Of a DNA stretch of 64,000 nt, positions 45,541 through 56,315 are shown piece by piece. The stretch is taken from the NCBI RefSeq assembly GCF_963678635.1, contig NC_087063.1, positions 25,973,649 to 26,037,648 on the forward strand, given 5' to 3'. The number at the start of each line of letters is the position of its first letter. Position 1 is the stretch's first letter. The notes beneath the pieces are model-generated. The model was not told where the DNA came from. It was given only the letters and a program-made list of their open reading frames with translations, and ran no database searches. A program made the position numbers and the translations under genes. Origin of the DNA: Symsagittifera roscoffensis (taxonomy: Eukaryota > Xenacoelomorpha > Acoela > Convolutidae).

Positions 45541-48084
45541 CTCACATTAACGCACTTAATAGACCAAAACCACCGGGGCGGAAGGATAGTTCGGAACGCG
45601 GAAGCCTTCCGGATTACCGTGAATAGCTTTTTAACCTAGTTAAGAAGGAAAATTCACGAATCAGGAAGGGTGGGGGGATCGGCCATCCCCTCGTTCCCTG
45701 AGAGGTTTGTGACCAAAAACACGTAAAGATATATATAAAACCAAACAAAAAGTAGTATAGTACCCAAGAAAAACAAAAAACATAAAAAATAAACGAAAAA
45801 ACCAAAAACAGTAAAAAAAAAAAAGTAAAAAATCAGTAGAAATTATCCACCCAGACAAAATGTGATCCGACCCCCCCGTTTGTTGTTGATAGATATATTG
45901 TTGTTTAAGGCATTTATATCAGTCAGGATTGTTACGATCAATTTTGTGGCCCGTTTGTTAGGCTTGTACTATAGGGTTATTTGAGCATTTAAGCACGTTA
46001 ATGATAAATTGCGCTCAATCCGGAAGGGTCAGCTGATTTGTGCTCAATCCGGAGGGGTCTTGGGAGAAGACTGATCCGGCAAGCAGTACAATGAGCAACA
46101 AGAAGGGGCATAACGACAACAACAATCGACTGTTGGGTATCGTTAACAAGTTTTGTATCCCTTTTGGTACAAAAATTAAGATAGTAATCTGTGGGGGGCT
46201 CGACAGTGCTGCACTGTAGTGACCCTTCACCGAACTGCGAATATCCGAGTTAAGCACCTAAATTCGGAAATTTTTGATCCGAATTTAGGTGCTTTTTGAA
46301 ATTTTTGAGTTAGGACAGTAAAATAAATTTTCAGACAACGTTCACTAGTGAATCTACAAGTTTCAAAACCCGCTTCCCGAAAGCCTTCCGGGTTGCAGAG
46401 AAATCGAACTTAACGTGTTTGATTTGGTTGATTCATCAATCCGGAGGGGTAGAGGTAGCACAGTTTTTCGGAAATTTTTTCAACTAAAGCGTTTTAGATC
46501 GGGTCTTTTGCATTGAACTAGAAGAGTATAGTCCTTCTGAGCTCGGATCAATAATTTTTAGGTCGAACAGAACAGAATTGCGGAAAAAGTTAGGCGGAAC
46601 CTATAAGAGAGAAATTTCTTGACTTTAGAAAAGAGACGTTTTGGTTAATAACTTTGGAACTACTGGGCAGATCCAGTTGATCTTGATACCAATAGATCAG
46701 AAATTAGCTGAGCTTACTAGTAGGGACAAAAGTTTTTCAAAAAAGAGAGCGTGAAAATTTTTAGAGATTGTTTTCAGCAAATCCACCAATTTGGGAGGGT
46801 AGACCCTTCACGTTTTATAATTTTTTTTAGGAAAGCCCTTACACCCCTACCAAAAAGTAATAGCAGTTGAATATAGTAACTCTAGGCTGTTCTAGACGAA
46901 AAGCGAAGGCTGAAGGCACAAGAAAATTTAATCGAGCCGAAGTTAGGCTAGCGATAAGACCCTTCACCGTTAGCGTGAATTGTCAAATAAGAGGCTTAAC
47001 TTCAATCCGGAAGGGTCTAGGAAAGGATCAAATACCCTTCCTAGTTAATTTAAAAAGCATAATAGCATCGGAGAACGTATCTGGAGGGGTATAGGTTGAA
47101 AATAAAGGAAATCTCCGAAAAGCTACTTTTACAAAACCAGAGGGCTCCCAATCCGGAGGGGTCCAAATTTTTTCATATACAGAGGGGTCCCAATCCGGAG
47201 GGGTCTTGTTTTCACAAAACCGGAGGGGTCCCAATCCGGAGGGATTGTATATTTGCTAAGTCAGAGGGGTCCCAATCCGGAGGGGTCCTATTTTTGCCAA
47301 TCCGGAGGGGTATTATTTTATTAAAGGACTTAGGTAAACAGAAGAAAGACCACAGTGAGAGGTATTAAGTTATTAACAGACAGGCTAGGAGTCGGTGACT
47401 GCACTGGTAACTTGCCTTTCAATAAAGACCAGACCAAAACAAAACAGGTCCGAACTCGGATATTCGCGACACTAAGTCTAAACTAAAAAGAGCGTAATTC
47501 ATTGGTGTGGATTGAAACCCAATACAATTTTGTGAGAAGTGACTGCCCTGAGGATTTTAGTAGGTCTAGCTTGGGCAGTCCGAAGGCAGATAGGTAACAC
47601 AGTACTCGGTGGGTGCAATAGACGCCCACTTGAGAAAATTACTGCCTTCAAAGTTTTGTCTGTTTGGTGCAGCACCAAGCAGGGAAAGCTTTTTCTTTAA
47701 AACATAAGTTCGACTATTGTACTGTGACCGACTAAAATTACAATACACATACGTTTTTCATAGAGGTATTCTTATTCTTTAAAAAAAAAACTTTTTTGAT
47801 TTTAAATCAACATAATTTGTGCTTGATTAGGTAGTGAGTACACTATCTTTTAAATTGACTGATATCATCATATTGTGCTAGTACTCAAATCTTACGACCG
47901 ATAATCGGTTAGTGTGAATAAATTATATACAAGCTGTACTCTGATAACATACAGGGATTCGTGGTCAATATTTAATAGAATCTTGTGAAATTTTTTGTGT
48001 TGTGTCATTATTATTGATAGTCAAACTATAAGGTCACTAGCAATCGAATTGAGTGTATAGTCATTGAGAAGTGACAAATTGAGA
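45541..48084 (+). other. gag leader, copy 3 (with extra 1.1 kb)
   Basis: 45541-46265 and 47745-48084 match copies 1 and 2. The segment 46266-47744 replaces about 390 bp of them and is otherwise unmatched in the window. It carries many CCGGAGGGGT motifs and no recognisable gene; the 90-codon frame at 47096-47368 is a by-product of the motif array. TATA candidate at 45730-45740. Either copies 1 and 2 lost this segment or this copy gained it. Confidence 0.55.
46985..47325 (+). repeat. Array of CAATCCGGAGGGGTC motifs
   Basis: At least five full AATCCGGAGGG motifs and three shortened AGAGGGGTCCC/CGGAGGGGTCCC partners lie between 47140 and 47320, spaced by short unrelated A/T-rich sequence. Single copies lie upstream (46015, 46045, 46438, 47001). 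The motif also ends the foldback arms. Confidence 0.8.
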
Positions 48085-51006
48085 ATGAGTCTAGACAAGT
48101 CAAGGATACCTAAACGAGGTAATAGCTCTAGGAAATTCATACCTAAAAAGCAAAGTAAAACAATGACCGACCCTTTTGTGGATCGGATCAAACGAGCTCG
48201 GACCGACAATGGGGAGACGGTTTCAGGCAGAATGGTTGAAACTAGGAGTCAGAAGTCCTCAGAAGAACGAAAAGCTATGTTAGAAGTGGAGGTCCATACG
48301 GACCAGGCCATGAATGAATACCAGGAAGTACATGGGCCGGAGGGGAGAGGCAGAAGGCTGGCGAGTGAATCTACTCCGGTAGAACAAGGCCATGATTTTG
48401 CGACTTCCACCGGGACATTGGACCGAGAGGAGATGTCGGAACTGTCCGACATCTCAACTGAAATTGTGACAACTAGACGATCCCCAACAGACAACACCAT
48501 GATGGCAGGCGGGACTGAGAAACAAACAACGTCTCCGAATGAGGAACACCTTAGGAAACATCTTTCCATTCACCATGGGAGTGGGCACAGGAGATGAAGG
48601 TGAATCCCAGGAGGAAGAAGAGGACGAAGACGAGCAACTGGACCTTAGATCTCAAGTCAGCCTCAATAATTCGACCCAGGAGAATGAGGCATACGTCGAA
48701 AGAGAGACTGGAACCATGGACAAATTTGGTGTGGTGAGAACGATAAGCAAAGACGCAAACACACCAGGCCAGTCAAGAGGCTTTGCGATTATGACAAATT
48801 CAGAGCCGCGAACTGGGGAGAGTAGAAACAAAGGGCTAGGCAACGAGTCGGCGGATCCTGAGGTGGATAATGAAAAGACGTCGAGACAGAGAGTAAAAGC
48901 CCGAATCTCGACCAGCACGAAGCTACCTGGGACCGACAGGGTGACACCGCCACTAGTGACGCCACTCGTGGATAACGGGGCAGCATTAGAAGAAGCCTTG
49001 AACAACATAGTGGGCAGTATAGGAGAACAAAACGAACAGATAACCTTAAGAAAGAGTGAACTAGAAAGAGCAGTTCACATTGAGAGAGAAAGTCTACGGG
49101 AAGAAATTAACCGCAATAGACAAGAAGTTGGTAGGAGCAAAAAAAGCTTGAAAGAAAGAAGGGACAAGCACATAGCGAAGAACTTGTCGCGAATGACAAG
49201 AGAAGCGGAACAGAGAGAGTTACGCTTAAGAGACGACATGGAGAAGTTGAGAATTCAGCAAGAGCAGTCTCTTGGGACTCTTGACGCAAAGATAGATGCG
49301 ATGATAGAGAGGCGAATTCAGGCTATCATGGATAGGTTGGACGGGCTTCCAGGCAGCAAGAGTGGACCAAAAGCAAGGGAACCGAACTCGGGAGGTCCAA
49401 GCAGGGAGCCGAAGGTGAACTTCAATGACCATCATAGGAGGAGGACATATGGATCCACTAGAGGTAGGGGCAGTTCATCAGGCTACGCCACAAGGGATAA
49501 TAGAACATGGGCCCAAACAGTAGAGCAAGTTCAACGGGGAACAGACAGACCTCTAACGAACGACCAACGCAAGGCACACATGCGACTGGGAGAGGTGATT
49601 CCGGTTACAGGAGACATGCGAGCCCAGGGAGTATCATGTGGGCCAAGGGGGAAACACTCAGGGCGATTCGGATTGCAGGGATGCACCAAATACAGAGCCT
49701 CTAACAAGGTGTGATGACACTCAGGCGGGGCACCCGAAAGATGCTACGGCAATGGCCACAGCCTTTGAACCCCTAAACAGGTCTTTAGAGACATTCCTTA
49801 CAAGCTTATCCAGAACCAATGAACGCAGTGAGAAGTCCAGAAGAGTCTTTAAGAAGTCCAGACGACTTGGAAATGCTGAGAAGACGCAGCCAACCGGATG
49901 AGTCAAACCGAAGGTTGAACCTGGCAGTAGCCTCAAAATTCATCGATGCTGTGAAGAATGATGAACTTCGAACAATGCTAGCAACGCATTACACACCACT
50001 ATCAACCAATGCGCCAACACCAGAGGAGTTGAGGCTCAAGTCAAAAGGATACCTTTTGTTGAAACCTCCTTCGAGATCTGGATACTATAAGAACAATTAT
50101 GGCAATTTTAACAACGGACCAGCAAACCAAGGGAACAACTGGTACAAACCGACGGATGATATGGACAAGAGACGCTCTTGTGCCAATTGCAGTTCAACGG
50201 ACCATCATGTGTCAGCATGCCCAACTTACAAACAAGGCATGAAGGCAATAGGCTTTAGCCTCGAGGACGAAGATGCGTCAGAAGTTGACCATGAGGATTT
50301 CATGAGAGGAGTATTTGCGAAATTCGGCCCGAGGTGTTTCTTTTGCAACTTGGAAGGTCATTTTAAATCAAACTGTCCGCAATTCTGGGATGCAGTGGCA
50401 GACATCAAGCATCCAAGGCATGAGGAAGCTTTATCAGGAGTGAAAGCCAGCAAGGCTCGCCTGTTGAGTGAAGCGGAGGCGCGCAGAAAAGACAAACCGC
50501 AAGAGCTGGCGACGAAGAAAATGCAAGCGGTAACGGAAGAGACACGTGAACTGGAACCAGTGACTGCGGCCGATGACTTCAAGATTGATTATAGGGCAGC
50601 CGCGAGGGATGCTCTAAATAAAGTGCAGCAGGAACTGGTAACGAAAGAGATCGAGCAGAAAGTGAAACTCGAACTGGAGAATGAGAAACTTCAGGAGCAA
50701 CTGAATACCTTCGAAGCAACGGAGGTCGAGGAGACTAAAGCACCAAGCAGTTTGAGCATGAAACTTAATGTGATCTCCGGTCAGAGGTTCGGCATGGTGC
50801 CACAAGGAAGCAAGATACAGTCGATAATCTCAGTGGCTGGACACCAGGTAATCAGAAATCTGAGTGAACCATCCGAGTTCACTTTGATGCATTTGGACAC
50901 ATATGCAGATTATCTGAGGCAAGTGGAGCCACGCACTGAGTCGAGAGCTGTGCGAGCACTACTAAAAACGGGTGGCCCTCGCATAAAGAAACTTCATGGA
51001 CGCTAA
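48085..51006 (+). pseudogene. gag: gag of the best preserved element (two zinc knuckles, capsid core deleted)
   Basis: ATG at 48085 (MSLDKSRIPKRGNSSRKF). The first frame ends at 48597 after a 14-bp deletion relative to the other copies. The second (48539-49714) carries the acidic segment and a long coiled coil (about 49020-49340). The third (49819-51006) has LNLAVASKFIDAVKNDELRT and two CX2CX4HX4C knuckles, CANCSSTDHHVSAC (50179-50220) and CFFCNLEGHFKSNC (50334-50375), then a charged tail. Between FKK (about 49848) and DDLEML about 100 codons of capsid present in the 20 kb gag are missing, flanked by two AGAAGTCCAGA repeats. Gag ends with TAA (51004-51006), after which protease follows in the same frame. 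Confidence 0.8.
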
Positions 51007-51480
51007 CTGGAGGTCTATGGGCCGTATCAAGTGATGCTGAACGTGGATGGAATCAGTATCTACACTAGGACTTATGTAACAACAGACAGTGACCAGATAG
51101 GGCAGATCTTTTTGGGTGAGGAGGAACTCAAAGTCCGCAGGATAGGCCATGACGCCATGATGGAACAAGATGCAGTACATATTGGATACGATGGAGATGT
51201 GAACGCACATCTGCTCGACACCAACGGAAAGAAAATCGGAGTTACAGGGCTTCTGGACACAGGAGTGGTAGTGAGTGTGATGCCAATAAAAACTTGGGAA
51301 AGAATGGGCTTCACAAGGGAACATCTGATTCCAACGAATCTCCGACTGGCTGCCGCCAATCGAGGATCGATCTACGTAGTCGGGAGAACACCAATAACGG
51401 TTCTCCACATGGGAGGACGGGATCTTTGGATGAGCTTCCTGGTGGTAGAGAATTTGGACGACGCAACCAATTCATCTTGG
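51007..51480 (+). CDS. pol: Retropepsin-like protease region of pol
   Basis: The frame stays open directly behind the gag TAA (LEVYGPYQ, LNVDG) and includes LLDTGVVVSVM, the D-T-G active-site loop of a retroviral-type aspartic protease (DTG at 51256-51264). The flap and second half (LRLAAANRGSIYVVGRTPI) follow. The protease would cut the Gag-Pol polyprotein. An ATG-initiated frame runs 51031-51510, but its last residues are out of frame: the true continuation (FILGRDFVRNFD) lies one frame over from about 51465, so a frameshift lies there. The same region, decayed, is seen at 3600-3190 on the minus strand. Confidence 0.82.
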
Positions 51481-52853
51481 GCAGAGATTTTGTCAGGAAT
51501 TTTGACGTGATGATTGACTTGAACAACGGTCTGATACGGATTAGAAACCCGGACCGAAAGTATGTTAAGAAACCGATTAATAGGATAATAACAGACGAAA
51601 ACAAGGTACCAGTTTTTTTAGATAGAAAAGTGAAACTACAGCCAGGACACGCTGTGGTGGCAATTTATAGAATGAGAAATTTAAATTCGTTAAGCGATAG
51701 TAAACAGGTTTGTTTGGTACCGAATCCAAATAGTCAGAGTTCGGTGATTTTAGGCCGGAGCTTCTCGGTAACGCGAAACGGACTGTGTGTCAGTGTGTTA
51801 TTGAACACACTGGACACCACGTTTTCAATCCAGCGTGGAAAGAAGCTCGGTTACGCTTTGCCGATGAGAACCGACTATGAGGAGACACAAAACTTGAAGA
51901 AACATAGTGTGAGAGACGGTCCTTATCATACCAATAAAGATAAAATTTTAAAGAGGATTAATGAATTAAAATCTATTCATAAATTGTTCTCAATGAAATC
52001 CGAAACGGACGACGGCTTATCGAGCTGCTCGAATTTTCCGGAACGACCCTCGTCATATGAACTAGAATCTGACAAACCGGTTTTGCCAGAGATAGAACAT
52101 TTAGAAGGGAAAATAGGTGAGGGAGATTTCGAAAAATTGCGGGACCTCTTAAATCGGAACGCAGATGTATTTTCAAAACATAAGGCGGATATCGGTTGCT
52201 GTAACTTCATCAAACACGAAATCGAACTTGAAGAGGGCGCCGTTTCCCATAGAGAAGGCGCAAGACGAATGACGCCACACAAGTCGGAAGCGTGCCGAGC
52301 GGAAATAGAAATGTTGCTTGAATACGACATGATAGAACCCTCGAAATCGCCATGGGCTTGCGGGGTAGTAATGGTGAAAAAGAAAGGTGGGCAGCTTAGG
52401 TTTTGTTGCGACTTTCGTTACTTGAACGCGGTAACGATAAAAGATGCGTACCTGATACCGCGAATAGAAGAGAGCCTCTCTAAGCTTGGTGATGCCAAGT
52501 TCTTCACCACATTGGACTTGGCTTCTGCCTTCTGGCAGGTCCCTCTGCGGAAGAAGGATAGAGAGAAAACCGGATTCGCGTGCCAATTAGGGTTGTACCA
52601 GTGGAAGAGGATGCCCTTCGGCTTGTGCAACGCGACGGCCACTTTTCAAAGACTGATGGCTCAGGCTTTGACCAGAGTGACAAAGAAGTACGGGAACCTT
52701 GTGATGTGTTGCGTGGACGACGTGGTCATAGCGACACCAACCCTGGAAGACCATAGTGATCGGCTCGATGAGGTCTTTGGATGCATGAAAAGAGCAGGCT
52801 TGAAGTGCAAACCATCGAAATGTGAAATCTTTAGGGATTCAATCAAGTAACTG
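51465..52853 (+). CDS. pol: Pol: pre-RT region and Ty3/gypsy reverse transcriptase
   Basis: The open frame begins upstream at 51294, but genuine pol starts near 51465. RT features in order: KSPWACGVVMVKKKGG (motif 1), RFCCDFRYLNAVT (motif 2), LDLASAFWQ (catalytic Asp at 52515), FGLCNATATFQRLM (motif 4), CCVDDVVIAT (catalytic VDD, 52713-52721), then CKPSKCEIF. The motif order and FGLCNATATFQ are typical of Ty3/gypsy. Two defects: the residue before VDD is Cys where Tyr or Phe is usual, and a TAA at 52851-52853 stands where the thumb begins (IK-stop-LGRMVD). The frame resumes directly behind the stop, so this is a single nonsense change. RT would copy the element RNA to DNA in particles. Confidence 0.92.
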
Positions 52854-55124
52854 GGAAGAATGGTGGACAGGCATGGTGTGAGGCCGGACCCGGAAGCAGT
52901 AGAAGCAGTGTCGAAATGGAAGCCTCCCAGAACGGACACACAGCTCGTGAGCTTCCTAGGGTTTGCCAACTACTACCGGGAGTTCATAAAAGGATATGCG
53001 GACAAGATGTATCCGATGCAGAAGCTGATGCGCAACAAAGGGAAAAAGTTCGAATGGAACGATGAAGCACAAGTTGCCTTCGAGAATATTAAGCGGGAAC
53101 TGTGCGAAGCGCCAGTGCTAGGCATGCCTTCAGAAAAGGGCATGCATGTTCTTGACACAGATGCATCGGTAGTAGCCATCTCAGGAATATTGCATCAGGA
53201 GCAAGAATGGAATGGAAGAACGGTTCTCCGTCCCATTGCATACGACAGCAAGGTCTTGAGTGACACTGAGATGAAATATGGCGCACCAAAAGTAGAAATG
53301 TTTGCAGTAGTCACATTTGTGGAAAAATACCGCGCATACTTGGGGATCGCTCCCTTTAAGTTACGCGTAGACAACAGAGCGTTGTCCTGTTTGAAGACCT
53401 ACTCGATGGATCAGAGTTATATTGGTAGATGGATACTAAGGTTGGATGGTTACCATATGATAATCGAACACAGGATGCGTGATAAACACCAGAATGCTGA
53501 CAGCCTCAGCAAGAAAACTGAGTTCTATGAAAGATTGGAGCAGAAGCAAGCCAATCAGGCAGAAATAATGGAAGGATTTTCGTTTCTGGACAAAGAAACT
53601 TATGAAGCGCTTCCCTTAACGAGATGGTTAGATAAGTCTGGACATCCAATTCCAGGGCATCCTGAGTTACCTGTAGAGGAAGCAGCTGAGATAAGGATTC
53701 TATCCAAGGAGGAACCGGTCCCCTTGGATCTGTTGCTGCGCTCAAACCTGGTCCAACAAGAACTCTCTCGCATGAACATAAACAGCCTCTCATTATTGGA
53801 TAAAACGGTGCAGGTCACACCACAAGTGATGCGGATGCTGGGTGGATTGTTAGAAAGAGAAGTGACCAGAGATGACCCCGAGTGGACAGCAGCAGTGGCA
53901 TCACTAACAATCAGGGAGACGGTGAAGATCATGCCGTCCAGACGACAACACGAAGAGAACGAGAGGGATTGTAGGACAATCGTTCAGCAACTAGTATCCT
54001 CAATACCACACGAGCTTTTAACCAGTATTTCTTACGGACGGAAAGAACAGGGGAGCAGTACGCGAAGGAAAACCGTTACCTTTGTGGACCAGGATAAAGA
54101 AGGTGAGAAGGTAGAACAAAACCTGCTGCAAGATTCTTTGTCCGGGGAGACGAGCAATGAGAAGAGCCAGCGAGTACAAGATCAACACCCGGGACAAAAA
54201 AGTTTGTCCGGGGAGTCTGAGATAGATGAAAAAGTTCCTGATGAGAAACAGGACCTGGGGAACAAGATTTTGTCCGGGGACTTCAGATGGATGCGAAGAA
54301 GGCACAGACATGATCTGGAGGAGCGTGCAGACTCCGTCACAACCTCTTCAACAGATGAAAATTACCGAAACTCAGGAATTGACACCTATTCAGTCAGGAA
54401 CTCGAGCTCGGGATCAAAACTGTCCGAACTAGCGATCCACACACTACTAGTGGAAACTCGTGCAAGGGATCTGGACAGAGAGGTGTACCAGGATCCTGAC
54501 AGTGATCGCTACCTTAAACCATGCGAAAGAGTCTTTGACAACGCAGCGGATGATTTGGAGACAACAGCGGTATCGAAACGTTCGATATGTCTGTTGCCAC
54601 AAAAAGAGGTAGTCAGCACTGAATTTCAGCCGTTCAAGCAAGAAACACAGCCGCTGGCGGAGATTTGGTGCGTTAAGATGGTAAAAGACACACACCAGCC
54701 CAATGAGCTGAATAGTCAGATGAGGGTCATGAAGACGTACTTGAAGGCGAGATACAGACTCTCGGATCTTCTAAGGGCGCAGAGAAATGATCGCATGACG
54801 AGCAACCTGAAAAGGTGGATCGAGAATGGTTCTCCGGATAAAGGGGACCTCGAGGAAGACAGTTATCGTATCCTGAAACAGTACTTCATGCAGAAGGAAG
54901 GGAGGTTATATTTGAACAAGGACGGGATTGTGGCTTGCAAAAGAAGAGAAGAAGACAGAGTCCTATACAAGTATAACGCGATAGTGTTGCCGCAACTCTA
55001 TCAGACAGAACTATTATTCAGGTCGCATGATCAGATGGGCCATCAGGGGATCGACAAAGTATATCAGAGGATCCTGAAGCGCTTCGAGTGGCCTGGAATG
55101 AAAAAGGCATGCGAGAAGTGGTAA
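52854..55124 (+). CDS. pol: Pol: RT thumb, RNase H, long linker and integrase zinc-binding start
   Basis: In frame with the RT, behind the TAA. LGRMVDRHGVRPDPEAVEAV and FLGFANYYREFIKGYA are the RT thumb/connection. RNase H follows: DTDAS (Asp at 53160), the Glu in VEMFAV, the Asp in RVDNRAL, and HQNADSLSK (about 53130-53520). A linker of about 430 codons (53611-54890) has no known domain and includes a 66-bp repeat. LYQTELLFRSHDQMGHQG starts the integrase HHCC domain (His at 55026 and 55041). The frame ends at 55124 because of a one-base shift between the His and Cys pairs; CLSC continues in the next frame. The first ATG is at 52860, but the protein is part of the polyprotein. Confidence 0.9.
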   Translation, partial: GRMVDRHGVRPDPEAVEAVSKWKPPRTDTQLVSFLGFANYYREFIKGYADKMYPMQKLMRNKGKKFEWNDEAQVAFENIKRELCEAPVLGMPSEKGMHVLDTDASVVAISGILHQEQEWNGRTVLRPIAYDSKVLSDTEMKYGAPKVEMFAVVTFVEKYRAYLGIAPFKLRVDNRALSCLKTYSMDQSYIGRWILRLDGYHMIIEHRMRDKHQNADSLSKKTEFYERLEQKQANQAEIMEGFSFLDKETYEALPLTRWLDKSGHPIPGHPELPVEEAAEIRILSKEEPVPLDLLLRSNLVQQELSRMNINSLSLLDKTVQVTPQVMRMLGGLLEREVTRDDPEWTAAVASLTIRETVKIMPSRRQHEENERDCRTIVQQLVSSIPHELLTSISYGRKEQGSSTRRKTVTFVDQDKEGEKVEQNLLQDSLSGETSNEKSQRVQDQHPGQKSLSGESEIDEKVPDEKQDLGNKILSGDFRWMRRRHRHDLEERADSVTTSSTDENYRNSGIDTYSVRNSSSGSKLSELAIHTLLVETRARDLDREVYQDPDSDRYLKPCERVFDNAADDLETTAVSKRSICLLPQKEVVSTEFQPFKQETQPLAEIWCVKMVKDTHQPNELNSQMRVMKTYLKARYRLSDLLRAQRNDRMTSNLKRWIENGSPDKGDLEEDSYRILKQYFMQKEGRLYLNKDGIVACKRREEDRVLYKYNAIVLPQLYQTELLFRSHDQMGHQGIDKVYQRILKRFEWPGMKKACEKW
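54137..54334 (+). repeat. 66-bp coding tandem repeat in the RNase H-integrase linker
   Basis: Three copies begin at 54137, 54203 and 54269, each opening with TTTGTCCGGGGA and coding a 22-residue repeat (SLSGE at the start, acidic/polar body). The third body has diverged. The same 12-mer occurs once more at 56706-56717 in the pol extension. Confidence 0.8.
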
Positions 55125-55729
55125 CAGCATGTCTGTCATGCCAACAGGTCAAGGATCCAAGGAAGTTGCGATTTCCTTTACAATCGATCGAGTCGTCTGA
55201 ACTCAACGAGGTGGTGCAGATATATCACCAAAAGATATGTATGACAGACAGTGGTTATAATCAGGTGTTGGTCATGATAGATCATTTCACGAGGTATGCA
55301 GAGGCCGTGCCCTGCATAACTGCCTCGGCGGAAGAGACATGCGACCACCTGATCAATACGTGGATAGGGAGACATGGTTGTCCGATGACGTTTCAATCTG
55401 ATAATGGAACAGCTTTCGTAGGAGAGCTTACGAAAGAGCTTATGAGACGCTCACAGATTGCTCAGGCTCACTCCACGACATACCACCCCCAGACGAATGA
55501 CTTAGTGGAAAGACAGAATAAGACGTTAGTGTCGATGCTGAGAGTATATTGTTCCAGGTACATGACCGATTGGGACAGATACCTTCCACAGGTGATGGGA
55601 GCTTATAATAGCACGCAACACTCCACCACTGGAGTTAGTCCACACATGATGCTAACTGGAAACGAGAAGTCTTTACCCTTAACCTTTTTCTACCCAGAGT
55701 ATGAGGGAAAGGTTGAACGATTTATGTAG
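55088..55729 (+). CDS. pol: Pol: integrase zinc-binding end and catalytic core
   Basis: The frame holds CLSCQQVK (Cys at 55130 and 55139, second half of HHCC) and the rve core: MTDSGYNQVLVMIDHFTRYA, FQSDNGTAFVGE (Asp at 55400), HSTTYHPQTNDLVERQNK (Glu at 55508). Spacing of the last two is D-x35-E, the retroviral rule. The first catalytic Asp is expected about 59 residues before 55400. There the codon at 55223-55225 is TAT (Tyr) in VQIYHQKI, so this copy should be catalytically dead. The true protein shifts frame again near 55700. Integrase would insert the cDNA into the host genome. Confidence 0.9.
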   Translation: MAWNEKGMREVVTACLSCQQVKDPRKLRFPLQSIESSELNEVVQIYHQKICMTDSGYNQVLVMIDHFTRYAEAVPCITASAEETCDHLINTWIGRHGCPMTFQSDNGTAFVGELTKELMRRSQIAQAHSTTYHPQTNDLVERQNKTLVSMLRVYCSRYMTDWDRYLPQVMGAYNSTQHSTTGVSPHMMLTGNEKSLPLTFFYPEYEGKVERFM

Positions 55730-56291
55730 ACGAAATACTCAGCAAGCACAGGCAAGGCAGAGGAAAAAATTCGACAAGAAAGCAGCTGGTGCAAAAACTT
55801 ACAAGGCGGGAGATTACGTATGGGTATTTCAGAACGTTATACCACCAAAAGGAACGAAAAAGCTCCTAAAAAAGTGGAGGGGACCCTTCATGATTACGGA
55901 AGTGCATCAGGAGGGACGCTTTTATAGACTGAGTACTGGCCGAGCCGCTCATTACGAAAACATTAAGCCACACAATCCATCGACAGAAGACTGGTGTATA
56001 CCTGCAGACATGGAAGAAGGGGATTATCTAATGATGGATCCTGCTTGTGAGGTCAAAGAGAAGGGCACGAGGGAGAAGAACGATGGAAACGAAGTCGTGG
56101 ATGAAGGAACGAATACACCGCTGGACCTGGACCCAAACGAGGTGATCGAAGCGGACGATGAAACCTTACCCTACGCAGAGGAGGATTGGCAGGATCCCGA
56201 ACAGATGGAGGTTTTCAAGAATTTGGAACCGGATCTTCCGTTCACGATGCAGACTCGTCAGAATGACGGGACAAGACCCAGAAAGAAATAA
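55701..56291 (+). CDS. pol: Pol: integrase C-terminal domain with GPY/F-like module
   Basis: From LNDLCRRNTQQAQARQRKKF on, the sequence is the usual basic end of the integrase core. Then YVWVFQNVIPPKG, KKWRGPFMITEVH and ENIKPHNPST follow, a GPY/F-like module typical of Ty3/gypsy integrases. An acidic tail (DEGTNTPLDLDPNEVIEADD) leads to a TAA at 56291. The overlap with the preceding frame (55701-55729) marks a one-base shift, not two genes. No chromodomain is visible. Confidence 0.82.
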   Translation: MRERLNDLCRRNTQQAQARQRKKFDKKAAGAKTYKAGDYVWVFQNVIPPKGTKKLLKKWRGPFMITEVHQEGRFYRLSTGRAAHYENIKPHNPSTEDWCIPADMEEGDYLMMDPACEVKEKGTREKNDGNEVVDEGTNTPLDLDPNEVIEADDETLPYAEEDWQDPEQMEVFKNLEPDLPFTMQTRQNDGTRPRKK

Positions 56292-56315
56292 AACCCTTAC
56301 GGTGACGACTTTGTA

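Noticed and set aside
47096-47368. 90-codon frame with NPEG/IRRG repeats
   Set aside because: A by-product of the CCGGAGGGGTC motif array, absent from the other leader copies.
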